NCBI RefSeq assembly: GCF_008086045.1
Contig: NZ_VSEY01000039.1
Coordinates: 1-64,000 of the forward strand
Reading direction: 5' to 3'
Length of the DNA stretch: 64,000 nucleotides
Source of the DNA: Nonomuraea sp. PA05
GTDB lineage: Bacteria; Actinomycetota; Actinomycetes; Streptosporangiales; Streptosporangiaceae
The notes beneath the pieces are model-generated. The model did not search any database and was not told the DNA's origin. It saw nothing but the letters and a program-made list of their open reading frames with translations. This document shows, piece by piece, positions 8,148 through 17,488 of this stretch. A program made the position numbers and the translations under genes. Numbering within the stretch: position 1 is the stretch's first letter; every line of letters starts with the position of its first letter.

Positions 8148-9487
8148 ACGCGGCGGACCTGACGCTGGTACGGCCGAGCGCGCGGCAGCTCGCCTGGCAG
8201 GAGATGGAGTTCTACGGGTTCATCCACTTCGGCATGAACACGATGACGAACCGCGAGTGGGGTCCGGGGCACGACGACCCCGCCCTGTTCGACCCGGCCT
8301 CGCTCGACGCCGACCAGTGGGTGCGGGCGCTCAAGGCGGCCGGGATGACCGGGGTGATCCTCACCTGCAAGCATCACGACGGGTTCTGCCTGTGGCCGAG
8401 CGACGTCACCTCGTACACGGTGGCGGCCTCGCCGTGGCGCGGCGGCCAGGGCGACGTGGTCGCGGAGGTCGCGCGGGCGGCGCGGCGGCACGGGCTGAAG
8501 TTCGGCGTCTACCTGTCGCCGTGGGACCGCACCGAGGCCTCGTACGGCAGCGGCACCGGCTACGACGACTTCTACGTCGCCCAGCTCACCGAGCTGCTCA
8601 CCCGCTACGGGCCGATCTTCTCCGTCTGGCTCGACGGCGCGAACGGCGAGGGCCCGAACGGCAAGCGGCAGACCTACGACTGGGAGCGCTACTACGCGGT
8701 GGTCCGCGAGCTGCAGCCGGACGCGGTCATCAGCGTGTGCGGGCCCGACGTGCGGTGGTGCGGCAACGAGGCCGGCGACACCCGGCCCGACGAGTGGAGC
8801 GTCGTGCCGCGCGCCCTCCAGGACGCCGAACGCGTCGCCGACCGCTCCCAGCAGGCCGACGACGGCGACTTCGCGCGGCAGGCGATCCGCAGCGACGAGC
8901 GCGACCTCGGCAGCCGGGCGGCGCTCGCCGGGCACGAGGACGACCTGGTCTGGTACCCGGCCGAGGTGAACACCTCGATCCGGCCCGGCTGGTTTCACCA
9001 TCCGGCCGAGGACGGGGCGGTGCGGCCGGTGGAGGAGCTGTTCACCATCTACCTGCGGTCCGTCGGGGGGAACGCGTGTTTCCTGCTCAACGTGCCGCCC
9101 GCTCGTGACGGGCTGCTGGCGGACGCCGACGTCGCCGTGCTGGAAGGGCTGGGGCGGCGGATCTCGGACTTCCGGGGGCGGCGGCTGGAGGCCGCCGTGG
9201 AGGTCGCCGACGGTTCTCGGGTGACGCTCGAACTCGGGCGGTCGTGCCTGGTCGAGGCGGTGTGCGTCGGTGAGGACATCGCGCAGGGGCAGCGCGTCGA
9301 GCGGGTCGTGGTGCGGGGGCGGCTCGGGGACGGGCGGTGGGTGACGCTCGGGGAGGCGCACGCGGTGGGGTACCGGCGCATCCTGACGTTCGCGCCGGTG
9401 GAGGTGGACGCGGTGGTGGTGGAGGTGCCCGAGGCCCGGGACACGCCCGTCATCGCGGACGTGGCGGTGATCGAGGCGGCACCGTGA
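8144..9487 (+). CDS. Alpha-L-fucosidase, GH29
   Basis: A 447-aa GH29 enzyme removing alpha-linked L-fucose. Family features are FYGFIHFGMNT near the N-terminus, ILTCKHHDGFCLWPS, and the nucleophile region FSVWLDGANG with Asp164. A C-terminal beta-sandwich follows after about residue 340. The GTG at 8144 is supported by CGGAGGT at 8133 and overlaps the previous stop. There is no signal peptide, so it likely acts in the cytoplasm together with the GH35 beta-galactosidase. The pairing fits Fuc-Gal side chains such as those of xyloglucan or other plant or mucin glycans (inferred). Confidence 0.92.
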   Translation: MNAADLTLVRPSARQLAWQEMEFYGFIHFGMNTMTNREWGPGHDDPALFDPASLDADQWVRALKAAGMTGVILTCKHHDGFCLWPSDVTSYTVAASPWRGGQGDVVAEVARAARRHGLKFGVYLSPWDRTEASYGSGTGYDDFYVAQLTELLTRYGPIFSVWLDGANGEGPNGKRQTYDWERYYAVVRELQPDAVISVCGPDVRWCGNEAGDTRPDEWSVVPRALQDAERVADRSQQADDGDFARQAIRSDERDLGSRAALAGHEDDLVWYPAEVNTSIRPGWFHHPAEDGAVRPVEELFTIYLRSVGGNACFLLNVPPARDGLLADADVAVLEGLGRRISDFRGRRLEAAVEVADGSRVTLELGRSCLVEAVCVGEDIAQGQRVERVVVRGRLGDGRWVTLGEAHAVGYRRILTFAPVEVDAVVVEVPEARDTPVIADVAVIEAAP

Positions 9488-10560
9488 AGGCCGGCGCGCC
9501 TGTGCGGGCCGGACGCAAGGGCGCTGGGCGGCGGGGGCCGTCGCGGCGGGTCGTCCTGGTGATCGCGGGCGTGGTGACGGCCCTGGCCGCCCTGATCGGC
9601 ACCGGCGTGGCACTCGCCGCCCGCCCCGGCCAGGTCGCCACCCTCGCCGGCCACCCCGTCACCCGCGACGAGCTGCTCTTCCACCTGCGCCGACTGGCCC
9701 CCACCGTCCAGAACGAGTTACACAACCGGTTCCACCTCCAGACCCCGATCACCTGGGCCGAGAAGACCGGCGACAGGACCGCGCTCCAGCGCCTCACCGA
9801 ACGCGCCCTCGACGACATCCACCGGGACAAGACCACCCTGCTCCTGGCCCAGGAACAGGGCCTGATCGACTCCCCAGACCACGACGCCTTCCTCGCGGCC
9901 CTGGACGCCGAGAACGCCCGCCGCGCCGACGCCGTCACCAAGGGCGAGGTCGTCTACGGCCTGGCCGAGTTCTCCCCCGAGCAGTACTACTCGCACCACC
10001 TCACCGAGCTCACCACGGCACTCAAGCAACGCCTGGCCCCCGAGCTGGCCGTCACGGACGCCGAGGTCCGGCGGGCGTTCGACGCCGACCGTGACGCGTG
10101 GAGCGCGAACGCCACCACCTACACCTACGCCAAGCTCGTCGTGCCCATCCCCGACGACGCGCCCGCCGGGTACGCGCGGGACCTGCAGCGGCGGGTGGCC
10201 GCGGCGGACGACCTGAAGCAGGTCGCCGAGCGTGAGCCGGGCGCCACGCTCACGACCGCCACCCACCAGGGCGGCGGCACGGCGGCCGCCCACGACAGGG
10301 ACCTCACGGCCGTGCTCGGCGGGCTCGACCCCGGCCAGGTCTCCGCCCCGGTTCCGGGCACCGGACAGATCACCTACTACGAGCTCGACGGCGAGACCGT
10401 CGACGCGGAGGCCGCGTTCGCCGCGTACGCGCGGCGGATCCGGCAGTCGCTCATCGAGGAGAAGTTCACCCAGTTCCTCCAGCGCCGCGTGGACAGCACC
10501 CCCATGCGGGTCGACGCGGCGGCGGTGGACGCCATCAACGCAGAGGACGCACGACTGTGA
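9484..10560 (+). CDS. Membrane-anchored parvulin/SurA-like foldase
   Basis: A 358-aa protein with a basic N-terminus and one transmembrane helix (RVVLVIAGVVTALAALIGTGVALAA, written here as VVLVIAGVVTALAALIGTG). An extracytoplasmic SurA-N-like helical region follows (VTRDELLFHLRRLAPTVQNE), then a parvulin-like segment with LDPGQVSAPVPGTGQITYYEL. It probably helps fold exported proteins as a peptidyl-prolyl isomerase or a chaperone without catalysis. The GTG at 9484 overlaps the fucosidase stop (GTGA), and its own stop overlaps the beta-helix gene start. The next gene encodes a large secreted beta-helix protein, an obvious client. The family call rests on overall pattern, and the catalytic residues are not clear. 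Confidence 0.72.
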   Translation: MKAGAPVRAGRKGAGRRGPSRRVVLVIAGVVTALAALIGTGVALAARPGQVATLAGHPVTRDELLFHLRRLAPTVQNELHNRFHLQTPITWAEKTGDRTALQRLTERALDDIHRDKTTLLLAQEQGLIDSPDHDAFLAALDAENARRADAVTKGEVVYGLAEFSPEQYYSHHLTELTTALKQRLAPELAVTDAEVRRAFDADRDAWSANATTYTYAKLVVPIPDDAPAGYARDLQRRVAAADDLKQVAEREPGATLTTATHQGGGTAAAHDRDLTAVLGGLDPGQVSAPVPGTGQITYYELDGETVDAEAAFAAYARRIRQSLIEEKFTQFLQRRVDSTPMRVDAAAVDAINAEDARL

Positions 10561-12863
10561 CACCCACCCCACCCCCCGAACGGCGCCTGGCCATCCTGCT
10601 CACCGCCCTGCTCGCGGTGCTGCTCGCCGGCTCGCTCGCCCCGGCCGCCGCGGCGGAGACCCGCACCCCCGCCACCCTCAAGAAGGAGCTGCCGGGCAAC
10701 GCGCCGAACAGGACCGGCGGCAAGGACTACTACCTCGACGCCACCAACGGCCGTGACGACGCGCCCGGCACCTCGCCGAGGACGGCCTGGCGCACCCTGG
10801 CCAAGGCGAACGCGACCACGTTCGCGCCGGGCGACCGCATCCTGCTCAAGGCCGGCGAGCAGTGGCACGACGAGCAGCTCTGGCCGAAGGGCTCGGGCAG
10901 CGCGGGCCGCCCGATCACGATCTCGGCGTACGGCGACGCGCGCGCCGGCCTGCCGTACATCGCCACGAACGGCAAGGTGCCGAGCCCGTTCAAGGCGGAC
11001 GGCACGAAGAACCCCGACACGGTCGGCCTGACCGGCGCGATCGTGCTGCGCAACCAGCAGTACTTCGAGATCGACCACGTCGAGCTGTCCAACGACGACG
11101 ACTTCGCCACGGACATCACCACGGGCGGCTACGTCCGCGACGGCATCGCCGTCTCCATCAACGCCGACCTCCTGGAGCCGGGCGCGGACAGCGTCATGGA
11201 CCACTTCCGCATCACCGACGTGCACGTCCACGACCTGGACGGCCCGAGCACCTGGCAGAAGATCCACTACGGCGGCGTGAACTTCCAGGTCTTCGGCGCC
11301 AAGAGCTACAAGGAGTACGGCACCGGCGGCCACCACTTCAAGGACGTCAGGATCGAGGACAACACCTTCACGAAGGTGGAGCTGCACGCCGTGCAGTTCG
11401 CGTTCAACTGGTTCGCCGCCGACGGCAGGGACGCCGGCGAGTACGACGAGAGCGGCAAGTTCCACGAGGGCTGGGAGCAGCTCTGGGTCCGCACCCGCGA
11501 CCTGTACAGCCGCGACGTCTACATCGGCCACAACTACGCGCAGAGCATCGGCCAGGGCGCGTTCCAGTTCGCCAACAGCAAGCACATGACGGCCGAGTAC
11601 AACGAGGTCAACGGCTTCCTGGAGCGGTACGACGCGGTGTCGTGCGGGCTGTACCTGTGGGCGGGCGCCGACTCGGTCATGCAGTACAACGAGGTGTACG
11701 GCGGCCCGGACAACGAGTACGACGGCACGCCGTGGGACCTGGAGTACACCAACTTCAACGTCACCTACCAGTTCAACTACTCGCACGACAACGCGGCGGG
11801 CTGGATGGCGTACATGGGCAACAGCTCGAACTCGGTCGCCCGCTACAACCTGAGCGTCAACGACAACGGCGTGCTGGTGAAGAACATGTTGTCGACGAAC
11901 TACTCGCCGACGTACTTCGTCAACAACACCTTCGTCTACGACGGCGCGGACCTGGACTACGTGCACGACGAGACGTTCCTGAGCAGGGTCTACTTCCTGA
12001 ACAACATCTTCTACAACACCTCCAAGTCGGAGCCGACGCCGTGGTACCGCCGTACCGGGGCGCTGCGGCAGGCGGTGTTCGCCAGCAACGACTACTACGA
12101 GGCGGACGGCACGCACTCCGCGCAGGAGCCGGCCGACAAGGCCGGGCTGCGCGTGGACCCGAGGTTCGCCGGCGACCCGGCGGAGTACGTCACGGGCGCG
12201 GGCGTCAACCGGATCAGGAAGGCGGCGGCGCACTTCAGGCTGCGCGACGACTCGCCGCTCATCGACGCCGGCCGCTACAACCCCCACCTGGGCACCGAGG
12301 ACTTCCTCGGCACCCACCTCTACTACGGTGACGCGCCGGACATCGGCATCGCCGAGAGCAAGACCGGCAAGAAGGTCAGGAACCCGGTGGACACCGACCC
12401 CATCGAGGAGGAGCAGGGCGACGGCCGGGCCAACCTGGCGCTCGGCAAGCCGGTCACCGCCAGCTCGACCCATCCGGGCGCGAACGGCACGCTCGGTGCG
12501 GTCAACCTGACCGACGGCGACCCGGCGACCCGCTGGGCGGCGGCCGACGACGCGGCGTACCCGATCACGCTGGACGTCGACTTCGGCGCGGACACCACGT
12601 TCGACGAGGTGTACCTCGACGAGTACACCGACTCGGGCACCAACCCGCGGGTGCGCACGTTCGAGCTGCAGCGGTGGGACGCCGGGGCCGGGGCGTGGGT
12701 GACGTTCGCGAGCGGCGCCGACGGCATCGGGCACGACCGGTCGGTGACCGGCTTCGGCACCGTGACGACCGCCAGGCTGCGGGTGGCGCTGACGGGGCAG
12801 CAGCCCACGGAGGTGTACACGCCGACGCTGACCGAGGTCGCCGTCCACCGCGCCGGCGCCTGA
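10557..12863 (+). CDS. Secreted right-handed beta-helix protein with F5/8C domain
   Basis: A 768-aa exported protein. A Sec signal covers about residues 1-33 (ILLTALLAVLLAGSLAPAAA). A DUF1565-like entry motif DYYLDATNGRDDAPGTSP leads into a right-handed parallel beta-helix rich in Asn ladders. Residues about 620-768 form a discoidin/CBM32-like domain (NLALGKPVTASSTHPGANGT). Such architecture is usual for polysaccharide lyases or hydrolases acting outside the cell, but I cannot assign a catalytic family. The GTG overlaps the foldase stop. It ends the LacI-linked operon and is followed by a strong hairpin. Confidence 0.88.
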   Translation: MTPTPPPERRLAILLTALLAVLLAGSLAPAAAAETRTPATLKKELPGNAPNRTGGKDYYLDATNGRDDAPGTSPRTAWRTLAKANATTFAPGDRILLKAGEQWHDEQLWPKGSGSAGRPITISAYGDARAGLPYIATNGKVPSPFKADGTKNPDTVGLTGAIVLRNQQYFEIDHVELSNDDDFATDITTGGYVRDGIAVSINADLLEPGADSVMDHFRITDVHVHDLDGPSTWQKIHYGGVNFQVFGAKSYKEYGTGGHHFKDVRIEDNTFTKVELHAVQFAFNWFAADGRDAGEYDESGKFHEGWEQLWVRTRDLYSRDVYIGHNYAQSIGQGAFQFANSKHMTAEYNEVNGFLERYDAVSCGLYLWAGADSVMQYNEVYGGPDNEYDGTPWDLEYTNFNVTYQFNYSHDNAAGWMAYMGNSSNSVARYNLSVNDNGVLVKNMLSTNYSPTYFVNNTFVYDGADLDYVHDETFLSRVYFLNNIFYNTSKSEPTPWYRRTGALRQAVFASNDYYEADGTHSAQEPADKAGLRVDPRFAGDPAEYVTGAGVNRIRKAAAHFRLRDDSPLIDAGRYNPHLGTEDFLGTHLYYGDAPDIGIAESKTGKKVRNPVDTDPIEEEQGDGRANLALGKPVTASSTHPGANGTLGAVNLTDGDPATRWAAADDAAYPITLDVDFGADTTFDEVYLDEYTDSGTNPRVRTFELQRWDAGAGAWVTFASGADGIGHDRSVTGFGTVTTARLRVALTGQQPTEVYTPTLTEVAVHRAGA

Positions 12864-12874
12864 CCGGCTGGAGG

Positions 12875-12893
12875 CGCGCGCCCCGGGCGCGCG
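12875..12893. terminator. GC hairpin after beta-helix gene
   Basis: CGCGCGCC (12875-12882) pairs with GGCGCGCG (12886-12893) around a 3-base loop, 12 bp after the stop codon. It may add to the terminator that follows. No U-tract is present. Confidence 0.5.
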
Positions 12894-12896
12894 GCT

Positions 12897-12935
12897 GAGG
12901 GCGGGCGTCGTCCCTTCGTGGCGACGCCCGCCCTC
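12897..12935. terminator. Bidirectional terminator hairpin
   Basis: A perfect 14-bp stem, GAGGGCGGGCGTCG (12897-12910) with its complement at 12922-12935, and an 11-base loop. It lies exactly between the convergent ends of the beta-helix gene and the heme peroxidase gene, so it likely stops transcription from both sides. Confidence 0.85.
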
Positions 12936-12944
12936 ACGCCGTTC

Positions 12945-14585
12945 CTACTGGACGCGGTTCAGCAGGACGGGATCGTTGTCGAACGCGTGCAGCAGCAGAT
13001 GCGCCATGGTGAACCGGCCCGACGGCGTACGCAGGTCCGGCTTCCACTCGGGCCGGCGCACGATCGAGTACCGGCTGCCCTCCATGCACCGGTGCATGAC
13101 CTCGGCGACGATCCGCCCGCCGACGCCGGTCAGCAGCCCCTTGTTGACCTCCGCCTCACGCAGGATGTACAGCCACAGCGGCGTGTTCTCCGTGATCGGA
13201 TGGGCGTCGCCGAGCGCGTTGAGGTCGGCGGCCGTCTTGTCGCCCACGAGGATCTGGTTGGCGTTCAGCTTGGGCAGGTCCATGAAGTCCGCCGCCTGCT
13301 GCCCGCTGGCGAGCTGCACCATCTCCGCCCTGACCAGGTTGCGGAAGGCCAGGTTGTGCTCCACCTCGTCGGGGATGCCGGGGGCGAGCCGGCCGCCGAA
13401 CGTGCCGGGCGGGAGCTGGCCGAGGAAGTGGCCCACCAGCGTGTCGATGCGCTTGGCGCGGTTGAGGCCGGGTGCGGGCGGGGCGAACGCGGCGCCCGCG
13501 TCGCCGTCCGTCACCAGGTCGAACAGCCGCCGCCAGTCCGGGATCCAGTTGGACGGCAGCCGGTTGTCGGCGGTCAGCACGCCGGCGGTCCCGGAGAACC
13601 TGAACAGCAGGGCCAGGGTCGCCGGGATGGCCTGCGAGTTGAAGACGCTGTTCCACTCGTAGGAGTCGCGCACCATGCTGTGCCCGAGCCGGAACGCCGC
13701 GATCGAGAACTCCAGCGGCATCGTGGGCATCTGGCCCGGCACCACGGTGGCGTACCGGTCGCCGTTCTCGTGGCCGTCCTGGTAGGAGTCGCGGTACGGG
13801 TCGACCGGGACCTCGAAGTAGCGGCGGCCACGGGTGAAGACGTCCTCGACGATGGCGCGGTCGACGATCCTGGGCAGGAAGTCGTGCCGCAGCACCCACT
13901 GGTAGTGCAGGACGACCCGCTCCCTGGCCTTCTCGAACAGCAGCGCGCTGGGCACGCCGTTCGCGGCCAGCTCGTCCACGATGCGGTTGTGGAAGCGGAT
14001 GAACGCCAGATGGATCTGCGCCACCGCGAGGTTCTCGTCGTTGCGCGGGTCGGGGATCAGCGTCCTGCCGGTCCCCTGCTCCCGCGCCAGGTCGAACCCG
14101 TCGAAGTCGCGCAGCTCGCCCACGCGGGCGGTGGAGCCGGTGCGCAGCCGCATGCTGCCCGGCTCGTAGAAGACGGCGCTGTCCGGGTGGTCGGGGCCGA
14201 AGCCGTAGAGGGAGTCCAGGTCGAGGGCCGGTGAGCGGCCTTGGATGAGCTGGTCGAGGGTGACCCGTTCGCCCAGCGTGGCGTCCGTCCTGTCCATGGT
14301 GAGGTCGTGGTCGACGAACTGCCCGAGGTAGGTGTAGCCGGCGGGGATCAGCGAGTCCGGCTGGTCGGTCTCGTTCGCGGGGACCATGGCCTCGGCGATC
14401 CGCTGGGACAGCGTCGTGTCCACGGTGCCGCCGATCGCCAGGGGCGCCTGCCTGGGCACGAGGCGGGAGAAGCGGAAGTGCCGCAGCTCCTCCCAGGTCG
14501 AGGGCCGCCGGCAGCCCGGGCCCTGCTCGGGGCAGTAGACGCCCTCGTCGGTGACGTAGTACTCACTGCGCTGGTGGCGGTTCAT
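12945..14585 (-). CDS. Animal-type heme peroxidase
   Basis: A 546-aa member of the peroxidase-cyclooxygenase (animal heme peroxidase) superfamily. The distal His93 lies in YLGQFVDHDLT, the IPDPRNDEN and AFIRFHNRIV motifs at 177-203 are family hallmarks, and the proximal His302 lies in FRLGHSMV. There is no signal peptide. Family members make hypohalous acids or oxygenate fatty acids; the substrate here is unknown. AAGGAG upstream supports the ATG at 14585. The gene begins 6 bp after the patatin phospholipase stop, so the two are almost certainly co-transcribed. A lipase-plus-oxygenase pair suggests oxidation of released fatty acids (inferred). Confidence 0.9.
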   Translation of the reverse strand: MNRHQRSEYYVTDEGVYCPEQGPGCRRPSTWEELRHFRFSRLVPRQAPLAIGGTVDTTLSQRIAEAMVPANETDQPDSLIPAGYTYLGQFVDHDLTMDRTDATLGERVTLDQLIQGRSPALDLDSLYGFGPDHPDSAVFYEPGSMRLRTGSTARVGELRDFDGFDLAREQGTGRTLIPDPRNDENLAVAQIHLAFIRFHNRIVDELAANGVPSALLFEKARERVVLHYQWVLRHDFLPRIVDRAIVEDVFTRGRRYFEVPVDPYRDSYQDGHENGDRYATVVPGQMPTMPLEFSIAAFRLGHSMVRDSYEWNSVFNSQAIPATLALLFRFSGTAGVLTADNRLPSNWIPDWRRLFDLVTDGDAGAAFAPPAPGLNRAKRIDTLVGHFLGQLPPGTFGGRLAPGIPDEVEHNLAFRNLVRAEMVQLASGQQAADFMDLPKLNANQILVGDKTAADLNALGDAHPITENTPLWLYILREAEVNKGLLTGVGGRIVAEVMHRCMEGSRYSIVRRPEWKPDLRTPSGRFTMAHLLLHAFDNDPVLLNRVQ

Positions 14586-14591
14586 GTGCGG

Positions 14592-17414
14592 TCAGCTCTC
14601 CTTCTGACGGTCTGAACTGGTGAGCGCGTGAACGTGCTTGCGTCTCGGGGGACGTGCCTTGTCGATGAGGATCTTGATCGGGCGCAGGGGGAGGGCGAGC
14701 AGCACCGTCGCGCCCCACACGGGCACGGCGACGGGTCTCGGGAGTGAACGCAGACCGGGGACGGCCAGCAGCGCGTTCGCGACGCCGTACGCGGTGGCGG
14801 CGACGTACCTGGCGACGGCCGGCCACGGCCGGGTCCACGGCACGCCGGTGGCGAGGCCGGCGCCGACCGCGCCGACCGTCACCACGCCGGCCTTGGCGAT
14901 GATCTTCGCGAGCGGCGGCGTCCACTGCCACGACATCCCGCGGACGATGGGCAGCGACGTCAGGTGCCCAGGCCGCTCCTCGCTCGGGGCGGCGCGATAC
15001 TTGCGCAGCCACTGCGCGCAGGCCGGCTCGATGTACGGCTGTTCCCGCTCCAGCATGGCGGCGACGACGTCGAGCTCCTCGGCCACGATGTGCTCCTGGA
15101 GCCTGCTCGCGACCCACATCGACAGGTCGGGCAGGCTGGCGGGCAGCGGCAGGGCCGGGTCGTCGAGGAAGGCCAGCTCGTGCCGCAGGTCCGGTGGTTC
15201 GCTCAGGCCGAGCGCATCGTGCAGTCGCCGCAGCAGGGTTTCCGAGGGCCTCCGGCCCCGTTCGGGCGGGTTCGCGCGCATGACGGCGCGCAGGTGGCGT
15301 GGGTCGAGCAGCAGGTGCACGAACCAGCCCGCGCCGTCCACCCGGCCCCACATCCAGTCGTTGGCCCGCCACGACGCGCGGTAGAAGGCGGCGAACCTGT
15401 GCAGGGCCAGGCCGGTCAGCTTGTCGTCCGCCCTCCCGAGGCGGGGGGCGAGCAGGGTGCGGGTGTCCGCGCTGGTCTGGATGAGCTCGACGGGCTGCTC
15501 GACCTCGATGTCGTCGGGGAGGATCGCGCGTTCGGCGACCACCAGGTCCAGCAGGCGTCCTGCGCAGAGCTGGGCGTCGGGGCCGAGGTAGGCCAGGTAG
15601 GTGAGCAGGCGCTCGGCGACCGCGGCATCGCGCCCGTCCCGCTCCCCGCTTCCCCGCGCCGCACCTTCCCGCTCGGCCCCTCCCCACCCGGCCCCTTCCC
15701 TCTGCGCCGCTTCCCTCTGCGCCGCTTCCCTCTGCACCGCTTCGCCCTGCGCCGCGTCACCCTGCACCGCGTCACCCTGCACCGCGTCACCCTGCGCTGC
15801 CGTCCGCGTGGTCCCTGCTCGCTCTGCCTGTCCGGCGAGCGAGGCGAGCGCGGGGAAGGCGTCGGCGATGACCGCCCCCAGCTCGGCCCACGCCGACTCC
15901 AGCTCTCCCGGATCCGCGGCGACGTACTCCGCGGCGACCCGCCGTGCCACCTCCCGCAGCCGCTCCTCATCGGCATGGACGGCGGCGGCAGCACGCACGA
16001 TCTCCGCCAGCTCCCGCCTCTCCCCTCTCCCGGACGCCGCGTGCACCCGATGGACGAGGCCCGGCAGCCCGTGAAGGCCCTCGGGGTCGAGCCCGTCACC
16101 GAGGTGAAGCAGCTCCAGCACGGTCGCCTTGGCCGCGTCGAAGGCGTCCCGCCCGAGCGTGGCCGCCTCCCGCGCCGCCCGCTCAGGCCCCGGCGTCGCC
16201 CGCGGCCAGTCACGCGTCACGGTCGCGACGGCCTCGTCCCGGACCTCCAGCTCGTGCGCCGTCCCCGGCTTCGGGTACTCGGAGACCCGGGCCGCCTCAC
16301 CGGCCCGCTGCCGCATGATCTCGGCGACGACCGGCCGGGCCAGCCAGGCGCCCCGGCGGGACCGGTAGCCGGCCCAGGTGGCGGCGTCGGCCAGCGGGCC
16401 GGTGTCGCCCCTCCCGCGCAGCCGCAGCGCCAGCCGCATCAGCCGCAGCCGGGTGTCGGAGCCGGCGGCGGCGCGCTGGTTGTGCTCGCGCAGGGCGTTC
16501 AGCTCGGCGGCGATCGACTGGCTCAGGACCGCCTCGACGTTGCGCATCAGGGCGGTGTGCAGGCTGAGGGGCTGGTCCGCGCGGTCGTCCTGGCTGTGGG
16601 TGACGGCGTTGGTGGGGACGACGTGCAGCAGCACCCTGCGTACGCGCTGGTCGGCCGGGCGGTCGAAGATGACGCGGAGCAGCGGCGCGATGGGCCGGTT
16701 GACCAGCAGCCCGCCGTCCGACACCCAGTGTGCCCTGGTCGTGTCGGCGGACGTCTCGGGCAGGAACGCCGGTTCGAAGGCGCCGGGGAAGGAGGCGGTG
16801 CTGCGTCCGGCGAGCGCCAGCGCGTCGGCGAGGGGCGCGAGCTCGCCGGTGAGCTGCGCCGCGCCGAACCTGAACAGGGCGCGATGGTCCAGCTCGGTGG
16901 TGATGGTGCCGAACGTGTCGGTGAAGTACCGGTACTCGGGCGAGAGCAGCGTCGTGGTGATGAGCACGTCGGTGTCGCGCGGACGGTCCACGGTCGTCGG
17001 CAGCGCCCGCACGGCCCGCCGGATCGTGGTGCGGAGCTGCTCGTCCCCCTTGAGCAGCGACACGGGCATCGCGTCGGCGGGGTCGCGGAGCAGGTTGTCG
17101 AACCCGCCCTCGTCCATCCACAGCCCGCGCAGGTGCCCGAGGTCGCCGCGCCGCGCGTTCGCCGCGCCGAGCAGGGCCGCGTTGATGCCGCCCGCGCTGG
17201 TGCCGGAGACCAGGTCCATGCGGACCGTGACGCCGAGCAGCTCCAGCAGCGACCGGTAGAAGCCGGAGCGCTCCGGCGCGTCGTCCGCGTCCAGCAGCAG
17301 ATTGAGCTCCCGTGCCAGGCCGCCCATCCAGACGGCGAGGCTCACCCCGCCCGCCAGCACCACCGCGAGACGGATCTCCTGACCGGGCGGGGGCTGCGCG
17401 TCGTCGGCACTCAT
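14592..17414 (-). CDS. Patatin-like phospholipase, large actinobacterial type
   Basis: A 940-aa patatin-related protein. The hydrolase domain is N-terminal, with the oxyanion-type glycine motif AGGVSLAVWMGG (21-32), nucleophile Ser73 in GTSAGG and catalytic Asp233 in VSDGGLLVNRP. The dyad is intact. The middle is helical and interrupted by a low-complexity QGDAVQREA-type repeat. The C-terminal ~120 residues contain two or three hydrophobic segments (VVTVGAVGAGLATGV; ATVLLALPLRPIKILID), suggesting membrane attachment. It should deacylate membrane lipids. It lies 74 bp downstream of the TPR-CHAT gene in the same direction and directly upstream of the heme peroxidase. Patatins are recurrent effectors in bacterial conflict systems (known for CBASS), which makes the CHAT neighbour notable. 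Confidence 0.9.
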   Translation of the reverse strand: MSADDAQPPPGQEIRLAVVLAGGVSLAVWMGGLARELNLLLDADDAPERSGFYRSLLELLGVTVRMDLVSGTSAGGINAALLGAANARRGDLGHLRGLWMDEGGFDNLLRDPADAMPVSLLKGDEQLRTTIRRAVRALPTTVDRPRDTDVLITTTLLSPEYRYFTDTFGTITTELDHRALFRFGAAQLTGELAPLADALALAGRSTASFPGAFEPAFLPETSADTTRAHWVSDGGLLVNRPIAPLLRVIFDRPADQRVRRVLLHVVPTNAVTHSQDDRADQPLSLHTALMRNVEAVLSQSIAAELNALREHNQRAAAGSDTRLRLMRLALRLRGRGDTGPLADAATWAGYRSRRGAWLARPVVAEIMRQRAGEAARVSEYPKPGTAHELEVRDEAVATVTRDWPRATPGPERAAREAATLGRDAFDAAKATVLELLHLGDGLDPEGLHGLPGLVHRVHAASGRGERRELAEIVRAAAAVHADEERLREVARRVAAEYVAADPGELESAWAELGAVIADAFPALASLAGQAERAGTTRTAAQGDAVQGDAVQGDAAQGEAVQREAAQREAAQREGAGWGGAEREGAARGSGERDGRDAAVAERLLTYLAYLGPDAQLCAGRLLDLVVAERAILPDDIEVEQPVELIQTSADTRTLLAPRLGRADDKLTGLALHRFAAFYRASWRANDWMWGRVDGAGWFVHLLLDPRHLRAVMRANPPERGRRPSETLLRRLHDALGLSEPPDLRHELAFLDDPALPLPASLPDLSMWVASRLQEHIVAEELDVVAAMLEREQPYIEPACAQWLRKYRAAPSEERPGHLTSLPIVRGMSWQWTPPLAKIIAKAGVVTVGAVGAGLATGVPWTRPWPAVARYVAATAYGVANALLAVPGLRSLPRPVAVPVWGATVLLALPLRPIKILIDKARPPRRKHVHALTSSDRQKES
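15702..15800. repeat. 15-bp in-frame repeats in the patatin gene
   Basis: Roughly six imperfect 15-bp units (e.g. GCCGCTTCCCTCTGC, drifting to GCGTCACCCTGCACC) encode repeated five-residue blocks of the QREAA / QGDAV kind. They form a flexible linker between helical parts of the patatin protein. Boundaries are approximate. Confidence 0.75.
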
Positions 17415-17420
17415 ACCGCA

Positions 17421-17461
17421 CCTCTGGTGGTTGCGGGGACTTCTCTAACCCGCACCAGAGG
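17421..17461. terminator. Hairpin between TPR-CHAT and patatin genes
   Basis: CCTCTGGT (17421) and GCGGG (17433) pair with CCCGC (17449) and ACCAGAGG (17454), with a 4-base bulge and a 10-base loop. On the minus strand it lies after the CHAT stop and 6 bases ahead of the patatin start. It could be a partial terminator, or a leader structure that tunes patatin expression. Confidence 0.5.
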
Positions 17462-17488
17462 GACCGGGCGCCACCTTGATACCGACGA

